This document shows, one piece after another, positions 1 through 8,838 of a DNA stretch of 64,000 nucleotides (its first letter is position 1; each line of letters opens with the position of its first letter). The notes beneath the pieces are model-generated. The model saw only the letters and a list, made by a program, of their open reading frames with translations. It had not been told where the DNA came from and ran no database searches. Source of the stretch: Bacteroidia bacterium (GTDB lineage: Bacteria; Bacteroidota; Bacteroidia; SpSt-205); assembly GCA_026414975.1 (NCBI GenBank), contig JAOAHZ010000006.1, positions 62,001 to 126,000 of the forward strand. Direction: 5' to 3'. Both the position numbers and the translations under genes were made by a program.

Positions 1-2
1 CT

Positions 3-1238
3 GATGAGGGGGAGGACAAAATCCTCAAAAAAGCCCGCTTGGAAAAAATAGAACCTATAGAGGTAGCCCAGCGTTACACAGCCTTGTATCATAAGGCGAT
101 GGATGCCCTGAATGTGCGGCGTCCTTCTATAGAGCCTACGGCTACGGGCCATATTCCTCAGCAGATCGCTATGGTACAGCGGATACTGGAGCGGGGCTAC
201 GCCTATGTCGTGAATGGCTCGGTTTATTTAGATGTAGAGCTCTATCGTCAGGATTTTCCTTATGGAGTTCTATCGGGGCGTCAGGTGGAGGAACTCATAG
301 CGGGGAGTCGTGAGTTAGAGGGCCAGGCCGAGAAGCGGCATCCCTGGGATTTCGCTTTATGGAAACGAGCTGAGCCAACTCATCTCATGCAGTGGGACTC
401 TCCATGGGGACGCGGCTACCCCGGCTGGCATATTGAATGCTCAGCCATGAGCACGCATTACCTTGGAGTGCCATTTGACATTCATGGGGGTGGATTGGAT
501 CTGATTTTTCCTCATCATGAAGCTGAAATTGCACAAGCTCACGCTTGTTATGGCGAAGCAGCTCATCATCAAGCTCGCTTTTGGATACACAATAACCTTG
601 TTACCATAGATGGACAGAAAATGAGTAAGTCCCTCGGCAACTTCATCACCATAGAAGAGGTCTTTTCAGGGAACCATCCCAAGCTAAGCCGAGGCTATCC
701 TCCTATGGCTCTGCGCTTTCTCATTCTCCAAGCCCACTACCGAAGCACCTTAGATTTTTCGGAGGAAGCCCTTAGAGCGGCTTATCGCGCCTACTTGCGC
801 CTAATGAATGCCTATCGTCGTCTCTTGCAGGTGCGCCCTCACAGCTATGCTACTTACTCCATAGGAGCTTGGAAGGAAAAAGTATTCGCAGCGTTAGATG
901 ATGATCTCAACACGGCAGCTGCTCTGGCTCTTTTCTTTGAGCAAACCGATGATATACTCCGCTTATACCGAAATGAAATTTACCTCTCTCCAGAGGACTT
1001 GGATAGCTTAAAGCGCATCTGGCAGGAGGTCTTGTTTGATATTTTAGGGCTTACTCCGATCCATCAAGTCGAGTGGGAGAGGTGGGAGCGGGTGGTAAAT
1101 CTACTGATTCACTTGCGGCGTCAGGCTCGTTCAGAACGGAACTTTGCCTTAGCTGACTTCCTCCGAGATGAGCTTCAGCGGCTTGGTGTGAGACTTTTGG
1201 ACTTTCCAGAGGAGACCTTATGGGAGCTGGCCGAGTGA
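3..1238 (+). CDS. cysS: Cysteinyl-tRNA synthetase, 5'-truncated by window edge
   Basis: Charges tRNA-Cys with cysteine in the cytosol. The frame is open to the left edge (first full codon at 3), so the N-terminal Rossmann part with the HIGH motif lies outside. Visible are the class I signature KMSKS (618-632), the zinc-site block with IECSAMS and FPHHEAEIAQ, and the C-terminal helical domain ending in ARSERNFALADFLRDELQRLGV, all typical of CysRS. The stop overlaps the start region of the next gene. The TTG at 39 is an internal codon, not a start: the residues before it (DEGEDKILKKAR) fit the family. Confidence 0.96.
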   Translation, partial: DEGEDKILKKARLEKIEPIEVAQRYTALYHKAMDALNVRRPSIEPTATGHIPQQIAMVQRILERGYAYVVNGSVYLDVELYRQDFPYGVLSGRQVEELIAGSRELEGQAEKRHPWDFALWKRAEPTHLMQWDSPWGRGYPGWHIECSAMSTHYLGVPFDIHGGGLDLIFPHHEAEIAQAHACYGEAAHHQARFWIHNNLVTIDGQKMSKSLGNFITIEEVFSGNHPKLSRGYPPMALRFLILQAHYRSTLDFSEEALRAAYRAYLRLMNAYRRLLQVRPHSYATYSIGAWKEKVFAALDDDLNTAAALALFFEQTDDILRLYRNEIYLSPEDLDSLKRIWQEVLFDILGLTPIHQVEWERWERVVNLLIHLRRQARSERNFALADFLRDELQRLGVRLLDFPEETLWELAE

Positions 1239-2080
1239 GCCCCCGCTGCTTTTTAGTGGGTTTTTGGGTAGCTGTGTTAGAAACCTTACAGGCTCAACTC
1301 CCCTCCATCACGATCGGGGTGATAGGGCGTGATTCTCGGTTTATCTTGCAGAAGCCTTCCCCTCACCAAGTAGATTCCCTTCGGCGAGCTGCCCGAGCGG
1401 GAGACCCCTCAGCTCAGATGGCTATGGTGGAGTACTTTCAGCTTATAGACCTGAGGCCTGATAGCGCTCGAGCTTATCTTAGGATGGCGGTCAACAACGG
1501 CTTACCTGAAGCCCAATACCTCTTAGGACTGATGTACCTGCGTGGTGTAGAAGGACCCAAGCGCCCCCAAGAAGGTCGTCGCCTCTTAGAGCAAGCCGCT
1601 GCCAAAGATCACATCCTGGCTCTGCGGGTGTTATACGAAGCTTTGGAACCCCCTGATAGCATCGGTCCTCTATATGTGCAAGTTTTGCCTCATGACGCTA
1701 AAGCGGCCTTTCGTTACGCCCTTAGGGCAGCGGAGTTAGGGGATTACCCCTCCATGGTAAGGGTGGCTCAGTATTACTTCGCTGGAAAAGGCGTAGGGCG
1801 CAGCGATTCCTTAGGTGAGCTATGGCTACGTCGTGCAGCAGAGAAGGGGTATATACCCGCTCAGGTCCTTCTCGCTGAGTGGCATGTTAGCTCGCAAGGC
1901 TGGAACCCCGAGCGCGCCCGCTTCTGGGCCGAAAAAGTGCTCTCTCACGAATATGCTCTCCCCGAGGAGCAGATTCGGGCGAAGGTCGCTTTATACTACG
2001 CCGAGACTTTTCCAAGTTGGATAACTTGGTTTCGTCGGTGGCTAAGCTCGCCCCCTAACCTCTCGCAGAAGATTCCCTAA
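1220..2080 (+). CDS. Exported Sel1-repeat (TPR-like) protein
   Basis: 286 residues. An N-terminal hydrophobic segment ending in LQAQ looks like a type I signal peptide. It is followed by at least three Sel1-like helical repeats of about 36 residues (for example NNGLPEAQYLLGLMYLRGV and EKGYIPAQVLLAEWH). Sel1 repeats are protein-binding scaffolds; the partner cannot be inferred. The start is either ATG 1220 or GTG 1235; the GTG overlaps the cysS stop as GTGA, the coupling seen elsewhere in this window. The last 39 bases overlap the convergent glycosyltransferase gene. Confidence 0.8.
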   Translation: MGAGRVSPRCFLVGFWVAVLETLQAQLPSITIGVIGRDSRFILQKPSPHQVDSLRRAARAGDPSAQMAMVEYFQLIDLRPDSARAYLRMAVNNGLPEAQYLLGLMYLRGVEGPKRPQEGRRLLEQAAAKDHILALRVLYEALEPPDSIGPLYVQVLPHDAKAAFRYALRAAELGDYPSMVRVAQYYFAGKGVGRSDSLGELWLRRAAEKGYIPAQVLLAEWHVSSQGWNPERARFWAEKVLSHEYALPEEQIRAKVALYYAETFPSWITWFRRWLSSPPNLSQKIP

Positions 2081-3085
2081 CGTCTGCTTGCTTTGCTCCC
2101 AGAAGGGTTTCTCGTACAGAGGTTTTGTAGGCAGGGCATGAAGAAGCTCTATTAGCTCAGATGGGGTGGAATAGAAAAAGCTGGCATCCCTGAGATCCTC
2201 CTCATCGGCAAAAGCCGAATGCAGTAAAAGAGGCTTCCGATGAGTAAAGGCCGAAGAAAAGGCGCCCGTGATTTGGTACTGAAGATACTTCTTGAAGTAG
2301 GGCGTGCTGGGGTGGATGAGAGGCAGTACTGCGTCACAAGCTCTCAAATAAGCGTGATAATCCCTAAACGAAAGTCCTTGGGGAAAAACCTGAAAGTAGG
2401 ACAAGATACCTCGGTCCCGGAGATGAAAGGCGACAGTTTTCCAGTCGCTGTAAGGTGCTTCGGCGGGACCGAGAAGAAGAAATCGCCAGGCAGGCATCTT
2501 CGACGCTGGCGGAAGCGCCTGAATAAGGTCTAAATAGGCTCGGCGCTTGAGTTCAACCCGCCCCGGAATAGCTATCCACTTTTCATGATTTGGCTTATGA
2601 AGGGTAGGCAATCGTGCCCAAAGAGAGGCGGGTAAGTCCGTCAGGTGAAGTACATGGGCTTTAGACCGCCAAATGCCAGGTAGATTGCGGTATAGCTTCT
2701 CTCGTAGGACGAAAAAGCCGCTCAAATGCCATGCAATAGACCAGCCCATGAAACTAAGCTGGTGAAGCTTAGCTGTATCATGTACGATACCGATTTGAGG
2801 TAACCCTTTTAGCAGCCGGGACAGCCTCAGCGTAAGCCGTCCGTAGGCAGTATTGTGCAATACGAGCTCTATTTTCTCCTCTTGGACCCAGGTCATCATC
2901 TCTTCAAGGGAATCCGATAGAGAAAAGTATCGCCTGACCTCGTCTAAAGAGGTATATAGGGACTGATACAAGGAAGGAGCCGCCACAAAAACCTCTATGG
3001 GATCAGGCTGCGCTTGAGCGTGCGCAATGAGGGCTAAGAGAGTCTCATGATGATTAAGAGAGGGTTCTATAAGCAGAAGACGCAT
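2042..3085 (-). CDS. Glycosyltransferase-like protein (GT-B fold)
   Basis: 347 residues, soluble. The N-terminal half has a Rossmann-like opening (MRLLLIEPSLNHHETL) and IELVLHN. The C-terminal half begins near KWIAIPGRVELKRRAYLDLIQAL and has FLLLGPAEAPYSDW, resembling the donor-binding half of family 4-type glycosyltransferases. The usual E-x7-E motif is not obvious, so the sugar and acceptor are unknown. It is the last gene of the minus-strand run starting at rsfS, 3 bases after the DUF2007 gene. Its 3' end overlaps the convergent Sel1 gene by 39 bp. Confidence 0.6.
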   Translation of the reverse strand: MRLLLIEPSLNHHETLLALIAHAQAQPDPIEVFVAAPSLYQSLYTSLDEVRRYFSLSDSLEEMMTWVQEEKIELVLHNTAYGRLTLRLSRLLKGLPQIGIVHDTAKLHQLSFMGWSIAWHLSGFFVLREKLYRNLPGIWRSKAHVLHLTDLPASLWARLPTLHKPNHEKWIAIPGRVELKRRAYLDLIQALPPASKMPAWRFLLLGPAEAPYSDWKTVAFHLRDRGILSYFQVFPQGLSFRDYHAYLRACDAVLPLIHPSTPYFKKYLQYQITGAFSSAFTHRKPLLLHSAFADEEDLRDASFFYSTPSELIELLHALPTKPLYEKPFWEQSKQTLGNLLREVRGRA

Positions 3086-3088
3086 AAA

Positions 3089-3331
3089 TCAGAGGCTAAA
3101 AAACGCCTCTATAAGCCTTAGAGCGGTCTCTGTTTGAGGGACCGGTACCCAAAGGCGAAAAGGCCCCAGGGCAGCATTAGCTGGAACGATTGAGGGCAGT
3201 CCCGCTCCAAGCGTATGTTGCATGTGTTCATTCTCCAGCCACACCTGGATTCCTGCTCCCTCTAAATAGCTGCGCAAGAGAGCTGCCCACAATCCATTCG
3301 GACACTCCGCTACGATAGCCCAACCGCTCAT
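3089..3331 (-). CDS. DUF2007-type small protein
   Basis: 80 residues. The sequence WAIVAECPNGLWAALLRSYLEGAGIQVWLENEHMQ, then LWVP and ETALRLIEAF, matches the DUF2007 (putative signal-transducing) pattern, in which an ACT-like strand-helix unit is followed by a conserved valine-proline strand. Biochemical role unknown. It overlaps the lipoprotein gene by 4 bp (ATGA), so the two are translationally coupled. Confidence 0.75.
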   Translation of the reverse strand: MSGWAIVAECPNGLWAALLRSYLEGAGIQVWLENEHMQHTLGAGLPSIVPANAALGPFRLWVPVPQTETALRLIEAFFSL

Positions 3332-3789
3332 GGAACGATAAGGGCAGCATCCGTCCGAACGCGATTACTCTCGTGCCCCGCCCGGTCTATTAGGTATATC
3401 TCAAAAGCGATGTTTTCCGAAGGGTCGTTGGGGTCTAAGCGGGCCACCGCTGGAACGGTGATTTCTATACTACCTTGAATAGATTGGGGTGGGCCCTCGT
3501 AGAATCTTGGCATATTGTATCGTAAAATGCCATCGTATCCTGCCGGGAAGCGGCTGCTATCTCGAAGGTCTATCAGAAATAAATCAGGCGATCCATTCGT
3601 TTGCCCTCCTAAGTCCCCGTCTCCATCTTTGTATCGGATGGTAATAACTATCGTACCAAACTCTTGGACCACAGGAGGTGTCAAGCCGACATACTGAATC
3701 TGAGGAACGACAGAGAACACAATCGAATCACGCTTACAGGATAAGAGCGCCCCTGCGCTCAAAAAGCACAATACAAGTCTTATCGCCAT
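3328..3789 (-). CDS. Predicted lipoprotein with an Asp/Gly-rich loop
   Basis: 153 residues. The N-terminus MAIRLVLCFLSAGALLSC is a lipoprotein signal with Cys18 as the acylated residue. The mature part looks all-beta. YKDGDGDLGG at about residues 54-63 resembles a calcium-binding loop and recurs in Bacteroidota surface lipoproteins. Function unknown. The start lies 10 bp inside the end of the GAF gene. Confidence 0.75.
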   Translation of the reverse strand: MAIRLVLCFLSAGALLSCKRDSIVFSVVPQIQYVGLTPPVVQEFGTIVITIRYKDGDGDLGGQTNGSPDLFLIDLRDSSRFPAGYDGILRYNMPRFYEGPPQSIQGSIEITVPAVARLDPNDPSENIAFEIYLIDRAGHESNRVRTDAALIVP

Positions 3790-5123
3790 TTCATTCGGTA
3801 GAAAACCTTATTAGTGAAGACTACGATTTCTCTGCAAGCGATGTCTTCGGGCGGCGTCCATAGGACCCTCTGCTGGGTAAGGGCCTCTCTTAAGGCAGCG
3901 ATGTAAGCCTGCCGCTGTACTAACGGAACCTCGGTTAGCCATGGCAGTTCCTCTACAGGTGTATCAATGCTTTCTATGCTAACTTGAGCTTCTGAAACGC
4001 GAGCTATGGTGTCTAAGGCCCGGACCGTTGCCTCCTCCTCTTTACGAATCCGCTCATAGGCGCTGAAGTAAGCAATAGGAATATGTAAAAGGTCTCGGGT
4101 ACCTTCGGCTTCTATAGGATAGGGCTCTGGAAAAGCCATGCAAATTAGTCCTGTCAGGCCAGCGGTGGTATAATAAGGCAAAAGTAGCCAGTAGCTTCCA
4201 TTTGACTCAAACCCCACATCTACATCGGGGTAACATACGGCTTGTCGGAGCTTCTCTAAGGCCTCCGTAAGAAAAAAAGGTGGGTCCCACTTAGGCGGAA
4301 GGCTTAGGTGGGATTTCTTTCTAGTCCAAGTGGATAGAAGTCTCCAAGTCGTTTCTTCCCTTAGGAAGGCGCCCCCTGCTTCGGCTCGGAAGTATTGAAT
4401 GGATTGAGCAAGAAGAATGCGTGCCAAACTGCGAAAGCTATCAGGGTTTGCAGTAGCCATAAGCGTAAATAGGTCTATGATAAAGTTTTGTCGCTCACTC
4501 TGTTTGGCAAGAAGAAGTTGGGCGCGATGCATTTCTTCCTGCGTAACGGCGAGTTCTTCTAAGTTTTGCCGAAGCTCTTCCTCCCGAGTAATCAGTTCTT
4601 GGTTTTGGACCTGAGATCGTTCCAGGAGCGACTGAATGTATCGGCGTGAGCGGATGCTTTGCAGGTAAGCGGCCCATTTGTAGAGAAAGTCTTGCCATTC
4701 ATCTTGTTTGAATAGGGGAGTCAGGTCTTTTTCGGCAGCTATGCACCACACCCCCTCTACGTGGTCCTGATAGATAAGAGGTATAGCCAGCAAAGTAACT
4801 TCTGGAGCCTCCACTATGGCAGAGGTGGCAGGGGAGCCTAACGCTTCACCGGGAAAGCGCTCTCCTAACAGACGCCTTTCTTTCACCACTTGTCCTAAAA
4901 AGCCCTCACCTATACGAAACTGCGAGGGGGTTGGCTCTCGGGCTAAGCCGCTCCCTACCTCAAAGCGGTATAAATCGGCATCTAAAGGGTCATCTGTGTA
5001 TAAAATGCTCGCTACGACACCTAACTCTACACAAAGCTTGGCTTGAAGTCCTTGTAAAAGACCAGGCAGGTCTGTGTCAGAGACGGGTACGAGCAGTTCT
5101 TCTAAATCCCTCAGTGTGTTCAT
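3780..5123 (-). CDS. GAF-domain sensor protein with central coiled coil
   Basis: 447 residues, soluble. The N-terminal GAF-like domain (about residues 10-145) is followed by a coiled coil (LERSQVQNQELITREEELRQNLEELAVTQEEMHRAQLLL) and a second GAF-like region (about 205-345). No kinase, cyclase or phosphatase domain is seen, so this is a sensor without a recognisable output. Start: the frame runs back to TTG 5141, but ATG 5123 lies 5 nt after a promoter-like TAACTTTA (5136-5129) and is preferred. Not named further. Confidence 0.7.
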   Translation of the reverse strand: MNTLRDLEELLVPVSDTDLPGLLQGLQAKLCVELGVVASILYTDDPLDADLYRFEVGSGLAREPTPSQFRIGEGFLGQVVKERRLLGERFPGEALGSPATSAIVEAPEVTLLAIPLIYQDHVEGVWCIAAEKDLTPLFKQDEWQDFLYKWAAYLQSIRSRRYIQSLLERSQVQNQELITREEELRQNLEELAVTQEEMHRAQLLLAKQSERQNFIIDLFTLMATANPDSFRSLARILLAQSIQYFRAEAGGAFLREETTWRLLSTWTRKKSHLSLPPKWDPPFFLTEALEKLRQAVCYPDVDVGFESNGSYWLLLPYYTTAGLTGLICMAFPEPYPIEAEGTRDLLHIPIAYFSAYERIRKEEEATVRALDTIARVSEAQVSIESIDTPVEELPWLTEVPLVQRQAYIAALREALTQQRVLWTPPEDIACREIVVFTNKVFYRMKWR

Positions 5124-5133
5124 ACGGATAAAG

Positions 5134-5745
5134 TTAGACAAAGACCCGTTTCCTGGACTCTTTCAGAATGCGCCACACAATAGGTCCCGTTGTGACGACG
5201 ATCATGCCCAGCACAATCCATCCATAATACTGCTGTACCCAGGGGATGTTGCCGAGAAAGTACCCCACGCTCACTAATGTAACAGGCCATGCAACTGAGC
5301 CCACAGCACTGACGCTAATGAACTTTCGATAAGGCATTTGAATAACGCCAGCTAAGAGGGGCGCAAAAGTCCTCACAACAGGAAGAAACTTCCCCAGAAT
5401 AAGCACAGCGGCTCCATACTTCTGGTAGAACTTTTTCGTGAGCTGTACGTATTCTGGCCGGAAGATGAGACTTTTCGGTCGGTCGAAGAGAGCTTTTCCA
5501 GTGCGCCATCCGATCCAGTATCCGCTTTGATCTCCTAAAAAGGCGGCTAACCCGATGATGCCTATAACGAGCTGCACGGGCAGGTGAATCACCCTGACGG
5601 CTGTCAAGAGCCCCGCCGTAAAAAGAAGCGAATCCCCCGGAAACAAGATTCCGATCAGTAAACCTGTTTCGGCAAATACCACTAAGGCTAATAGTCCTAT
5701 CCCTCCGAAATAAATGATAGTCTTGGGGTTGAAAAGGTCAAGCAT
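5134..5745 (-). CDS. DedA-family membrane protein
   Basis: 203 residues with five to six hydrophobic segments. DedA hallmarks are GDQSGYWIGWRTGKALF and the re-entrant motif GKFLPVVRTFAPLLAGV with its conserved arginine. DedA proteins are undecaprenyl-phosphate or phospholipid translocases in the inner membrane; which substrate applies here cannot be told. The start overlaps the rsfS stop region by 8 bp, so it is co-transcribed with rsfS. Confidence 0.88.
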   Translation of the reverse strand: MLDLFNPKTIIYFGGIGLLALVVFAETGLLIGILFPGDSLLFTAGLLTAVRVIHLPVQLVIGIIGLAAFLGDQSGYWIGWRTGKALFDRPKSLIFRPEYVQLTKKFYQKYGAAVLILGKFLPVVRTFAPLLAGVIQMPYRKFISVSAVGSVAWPVTLVSVGYFLGNIPWVQQYYGWIVLGMIVVTTGPIVWRILKESRKRVFV

Positions 5746-6112
5746 AGGAGATCATCTTAGCGTCGCCCCATAACTCCTCTATCCGATAATACGCCCGAGC
5801 CTCTGGGGATAAGATATGCACGACGACATCACCAAGGTCTAAGAGAATCCACTGCCCTACTTCATAGCCTTCTACGCGGTAGCCCATGCGTTTACCTTCA
5901 GCTTCCTTGAGCTTGTCGGTCAGTGTATCTACGATAGCTTGGGCCTGACGATCAGATTCTGCTGTCGCTACGATGAAGTAATCACATAGTACATAGTTGA
6001 GCTCTCTAAGGTCTAAGACAACGATGTTATCGGCTTTTTTGTCGGATAGGACAGACAAAGCTAAGTCCAACCGTTCAGCCGTCGTGAGAGACTTAGCGTG
6101 CGCTTTTATCAT
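5738..6112 (-). CDS. rsfS: Ribosomal silencing factor RsfS
   Basis: 124 residues. It binds L14 on the 50S subunit and blocks subunit joining when nutrients are scarce. Family signature: ADNIVVLDLRELNYVLCDYFIVATAESDRQAQAIVD, then WILLDLGDVVVHILSPEARAYYRIEELWGDA. ATG 6112 is chosen over the longer TTG 6118 because a TATCTTTG promoter element (6127-6120) ends 7 nt upstream. It heads the minus-strand operon down to 2042. Confidence 0.93.
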   Translation of the reverse strand: MIKAHAKSLTTAERLDLALSVLSDKKADNIVVLDLRELNYVLCDYFIVATAESDRQAQAIVDTLTDKLKEAEGKRMGYRVEGYEVGQWILLDLGDVVVHILSPEARAYYRIEELWGDAKMISYA

Positions 6113-6119
6113 CTGCAAA

Positions 6120-6127
6120 CAAAGATA
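6120..6127 (-). promoter_or_regulatory. Promoter -7 element of rsfS
   Basis: TATCTTTG on the minus strand, the Bacteroidota TAnnTTTG consensus, 7 nt before ATG 6112. The dnaN promoter lies divergently about 92 bp away. Confidence 0.7.
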
Positions 6128-6218
6128 ACTTTTTTAGAGCGTGTGGAGATGAAGTGAGTGATTACCTCTTTCAAACGCTGTGTGGAAGATATGCGCATAT
6201 CAACCCAGAGAAGTTCGT

Positions 6219-6226
6219 TACCTTCG
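6219..6226 (+). promoter_or_regulatory. Promoter -7 element of dnaN
   Basis: TACCTTCG, the TTCG variant of the consensus, 4 nt before ATG 6231. It lies inside the longer open frame beginning at 6180, which argues that the longer frame is not the real gene. Confidence 0.65.
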
Positions 6227-6230
6227 TCCT

Positions 6231-7352
6231 ATGGCGTTTCGGGTGCGAGTTGAGGCCTTACGAGAAGCCCTCGGTCGTGTATTGCCTACGGTGCCTTCAC
6301 GATCCTTGTATCCTATCACCCAGAATATTCTCCTTCATCAAATGGGGGATACCTTGGAGATACGCGCCACTGATTTAGAGGTAAGTATAAGGACGGTGCT
6401 AAATGTGGTTCCAGAAGAAGGCGACGCGGTGAGCCTGGCTCTTCCACCCAAGCCTCTGATGGACCTGCTGAAAGGTTTTGGAGACGACGAAGTCATTAGC
6501 GCTACCCAACGCGATACCTTTTTGCAACTCAGCTCGGCCTACGGGAACTATGAGTTTGGAGGGCTGCCTTCTGAAGAGTTCCCCGCGTTTCCCAAGGTGG
6601 AGGAGGGGGGAGGAGTCCTCTTTTCCATAGAGCTTTTGGAGGAGGTTATTTCACAGACGGCTTTTGCAGCGGGCAAAGACGATGCCCGACTCTCTTTGAC
6701 CGGCATTTACTTTGACTTCACTGAAACACATGCCAACTTTGTTGCTACGGATGCGCATACCCTGGTTCGCCTTAAGCGAGAAGACATGCGTCTTTCTTAT
6801 GCGCCTAAGCTGCTACTGCCTGTACGGGCTCTTCAATCTCTCCAGCAAGCTCTAAGAGGGTTTCCAGCGGGTGATACCCTCACCTTGTATCCAGCTGAGG
6901 GTCAAGCCCTCTTTCACCATCCGATGTTAGACATGGTGTGTCGACTCATAGATGCGCGGTATCCCGATTATCAAAGCGTTATACCCCAGAAGCCCCCCTA
7001 CACAGCTCGGATTAGTACTGATGCCTTCAAGCGAGCACTGCGCCGCCTGATGGTATTGAGCGACAGAACTTCTAACCTTATTCGGATGAGTTTTGAAGGT
7101 AATACGCTCACTCTGAGCGCTGAAGACCCCATGCAGAATCGTTCTGGTAGAGAGACTCTGCCTTGCGAATACGAGGGACCAGATTTCAAAATTGCCTTCA
7201 GAGGCAGCGTCATAGGGGGAGTGGTAGATCATATTGCTTCAGCTGAGTTTATCCTACGCATGGAGGCACCGGGTAGAGCAGTAGTGATAGAACCTGATCC
7301 CCAGGTTCCGCCTTCTGAAGCCTTATTCCTCGCCATGCCTCTCATAATGTGA
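6231..7352 (+). CDS. dnaN: DNA polymerase III beta subunit (sliding clamp)
   Basis: 373 residues. The ring-forming clamp that tethers the replicative polymerase to DNA. The three-domain clamp fold is recognisable: MAFRVRVEALREALGRVLPTVPSR at the start, the TGIYFDF and FVATDAHTLVR repeat in domain 2, and the C-terminal FLAMPLIM, equivalent to the family MPM(R/K)L end. ATG 6231 is supported by the TACCTTCG element 4 nt upstream. dnaA and recF are not neighbours and no DnaA boxes are visible, so this is not an origin region. The stop overlaps the next start (GTGA). Confidence 0.95.
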   Translation: MAFRVRVEALREALGRVLPTVPSRSLYPITQNILLHQMGDTLEIRATDLEVSIRTVLNVVPEEGDAVSLALPPKPLMDLLKGFGDDEVISATQRDTFLQLSSAYGNYEFGGLPSEEFPAFPKVEEGGGVLFSIELLEEVISQTAFAAGKDDARLSLTGIYFDFTETHANFVATDAHTLVRLKREDMRLSYAPKLLLPVRALQSLQQALRGFPAGDTLTLYPAEGQALFHHPMLDMVCRLIDARYPDYQSVIPQKPPYTARISTDAFKRALRRLMVLSDRTSNLIRMSFEGNTLTLSAEDPMQNRSGRETLPCEYEGPDFKIAFRGSVIGGVVDHIASAEFILRMEAPGRAVVIEPDPQVPPSEALFLAMPLIM

Positions 7353-7963
7353 TCCTCTACGGTGGCGGTGATCATGCGCTCGGGCTTTGGGAAACGATCC
7401 AACTGCTCGAGCTCCCTTTTCAGGGCTTTTTTGACGATGGGCCGGGCCCCTTTGCCTTACCAGAATCATTTCATTTAGGACCTTACGATCCCACTGTCCA
7501 TCCGAATGTTCATCTGGTCATCGCTATTACCGATAACGCCATCCGACGGAACTTAGCGCTTCGTGTAAGGCATCCCATTGCGTCTGCCCTTGTTCATCCT
7601 ACAGCTTATGTATCTCCTTCTGCTAAGTTGTCTCCCGGCGTGACCGTCTTACCAGGGGCCGTGATTCACAGCGCTGTCCAGATCGATGTCCATACGATCA
7701 TAAATACGGGTGTAGTGGTAGAACATTTCGTGAGAATCGGTGCATTTTGTCATCTCTCCTCTCGTAGTGTAGCGGGCTGCCGCAGTGAAGTTGGCAGTGG
7801 CTGCCTAATCGCCACTGGAGCCATCGTAGCTCCTGGCGCTAAAGTAGGCGAAGGCTGCGTAGTGGGGGCAGGCAGCGTAGTGCTCCACGAACTGCCTCCT
7901 TTCACGAAAGCGTGGGGCATCCCTGCTAAACCTCAAGCCTCCTCCTTCTCGTCTGAGGAATGA
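7349..7963 (+). CDS. NeuD/PglD-like sugar O-acyltransferase
   Basis: 204 residues. The N-terminal Rossmann-like part (ILYGGGDHALGLWE, residues 2-15) is followed by a left-handed beta-helix of hexapeptide repeats from about residue 85 (ALVHPTAYVSPSAKLSPGVTV, then GAFCHLSS, GSGCLIATGAIVAPGAKVGEGCVVGAG). This is the architecture of NeuD/PglD acyltransferases, which acylate nucleotide-linked amino sugars using acetyl-CoA. Sugar substrate unknown. GTG start overlapping the dnaN stop by 4 nt. Confidence 0.85.
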   Translation: MILYGGGDHALGLWETIQLLELPFQGFFDDGPGPFALPESFHLGPYDPTVHPNVHLVIAITDNAIRRNLALRVRHPIASALVHPTAYVSPSAKLSPGVTVLPGAVIHSAVQIDVHTIINTGVVVEHFVRIGAFCHLSSRSVAGCRSEVGSGCLIATGAIVAPGAKVGEGCVVGAGSVVLHELPPFTKAWGIPAKPQASSFSSEE

Positions 7964-8035
7964 GACTTTCGGAGAGATAAGTTACACTTTACCCGCTTTG
8001 GGCTAATATTGATACATTTGTTGCAGTAATCGGCT

Positions 8036-8043
8036 TACCTTTG
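8036..8043 (+). promoter_or_regulatory. Promoter -7 element of the TauE/SafE gene
   Basis: TACCTTTG ending 5 nt before ATG 8049. A second match, TACATTTG, lies at 8013-8020 and may be an alternative start site. Confidence 0.7.
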
Positions 8044-8048
8044 CAGAC

Positions 8049-8810
8049 ATGGAAGTGACTATCGGCGTCGGACTTGGGCTTCTGGCGGGACTTCTTAGTG
8101 GCCTCGTAGGTATAGGAGGAGGCACACTTATTATTCCTCTACTGGTTTTAGGGTTTGGATACAGCCAACATGAGGCGCAAGGCACAGCCCTGATGGCCTT
8201 TGCTTTTCCTGTGTTCATCATGGCGGCCTTGACCTACTATCGCCATAAACGGGTACGGGTGCGACTGGCTCTTATCATGGGGTTAGCCTTGGCCATTACG
8301 AGTTATCTTGTAGCCTTGTGGGTGCAAGATATAAGTAGTCAATCGTTGAAGCGGATTTTCGCTGTGTTTCTTATAGCGATGAGCTTATATGTCTTTGGAA
8401 AGTCGACTCGTCCGATTCAAGCTCAGTCGGCTGCAGCTTCCAGTCAACGTTCAGAAATAGGTGTAGGGCTTCTAATAGGGGGTCTTACGGGCGCAATCAA
8501 GGGTCTCACGGGGCTCGGGGGTGGGGTGATAATGGTGCCTCTCCTTGTCTTGTTGGCTAAGTTGGATCAGCACACGGCACAGGGGACCAGTCTATTGACG
8601 ATGACCTTACCCGTCGCCTTTACAGCAGCGATCCCTTATTGGCAACATGGACATATTCGCTGGATGCTGGTACTTGGCCTTGTGATAGGCGTTCTCATAG
8701 GTAGCTTTTTCTCTTCTAAGGTGGCTCAAAGGCTGACAGGCCGCCTTTTAGCTCAGATATTTGCTATAGTCATTGGCAGTATGGGAGTTGTCATGTTGGT
8801 GCGGGGATGA
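8049..8810 (+). CDS. TauE/SafE-family sulfite or organosulfonate exporter
   Basis: 253 residues with about eight membrane segments arranged as two homologous halves, each opening with a glycine-rich helix (GLLAGLLSGLVGIGGGTLIIPLL and IGGLTGAIKGLTGLGGGVIMVP). Both have HxAQGT in the following loop (HEAQGTALM and HTAQGTSLL). This is the TauE/SafE (DUF81) pattern. Exported anion not determined; members move sulfite, sulfonates or sulfur intermediates. Monocistronic. Confidence 0.9.
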   Translation: MEVTIGVGLGLLAGLLSGLVGIGGGTLIIPLLVLGFGYSQHEAQGTALMAFAFPVFIMAALTYYRHKRVRVRLALIMGLALAITSYLVALWVQDISSQSLKRIFAVFLIAMSLYVFGKSTRPIQAQSAAASSQRSEIGVGLLIGGLTGAIKGLTGLGGGVIMVPLLVLLAKLDQHTAQGTSLLTMTLPVAFTAAIPYWQHGHIRWMLVLGLVIGVLIGSFFSSKVAQRLTGRLLAQIFAIVIGSMGVVMLVRG

Positions 8811-8838
8811 GAGGGGGCAGGTACTTCTTGGGAAGCGA

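Noticed and set aside
6127-6219. Possible replication origin next to dnaN
   Set aside because: No DnaA boxes, no dnaA gene and no AT-rich unwinding repeats; the region is only a divergent promoter gap.
6154-6378. Small ORF overlapping the start of dnaN
   Set aside because: Out of frame with dnaN and without any family features; a shadow frame.
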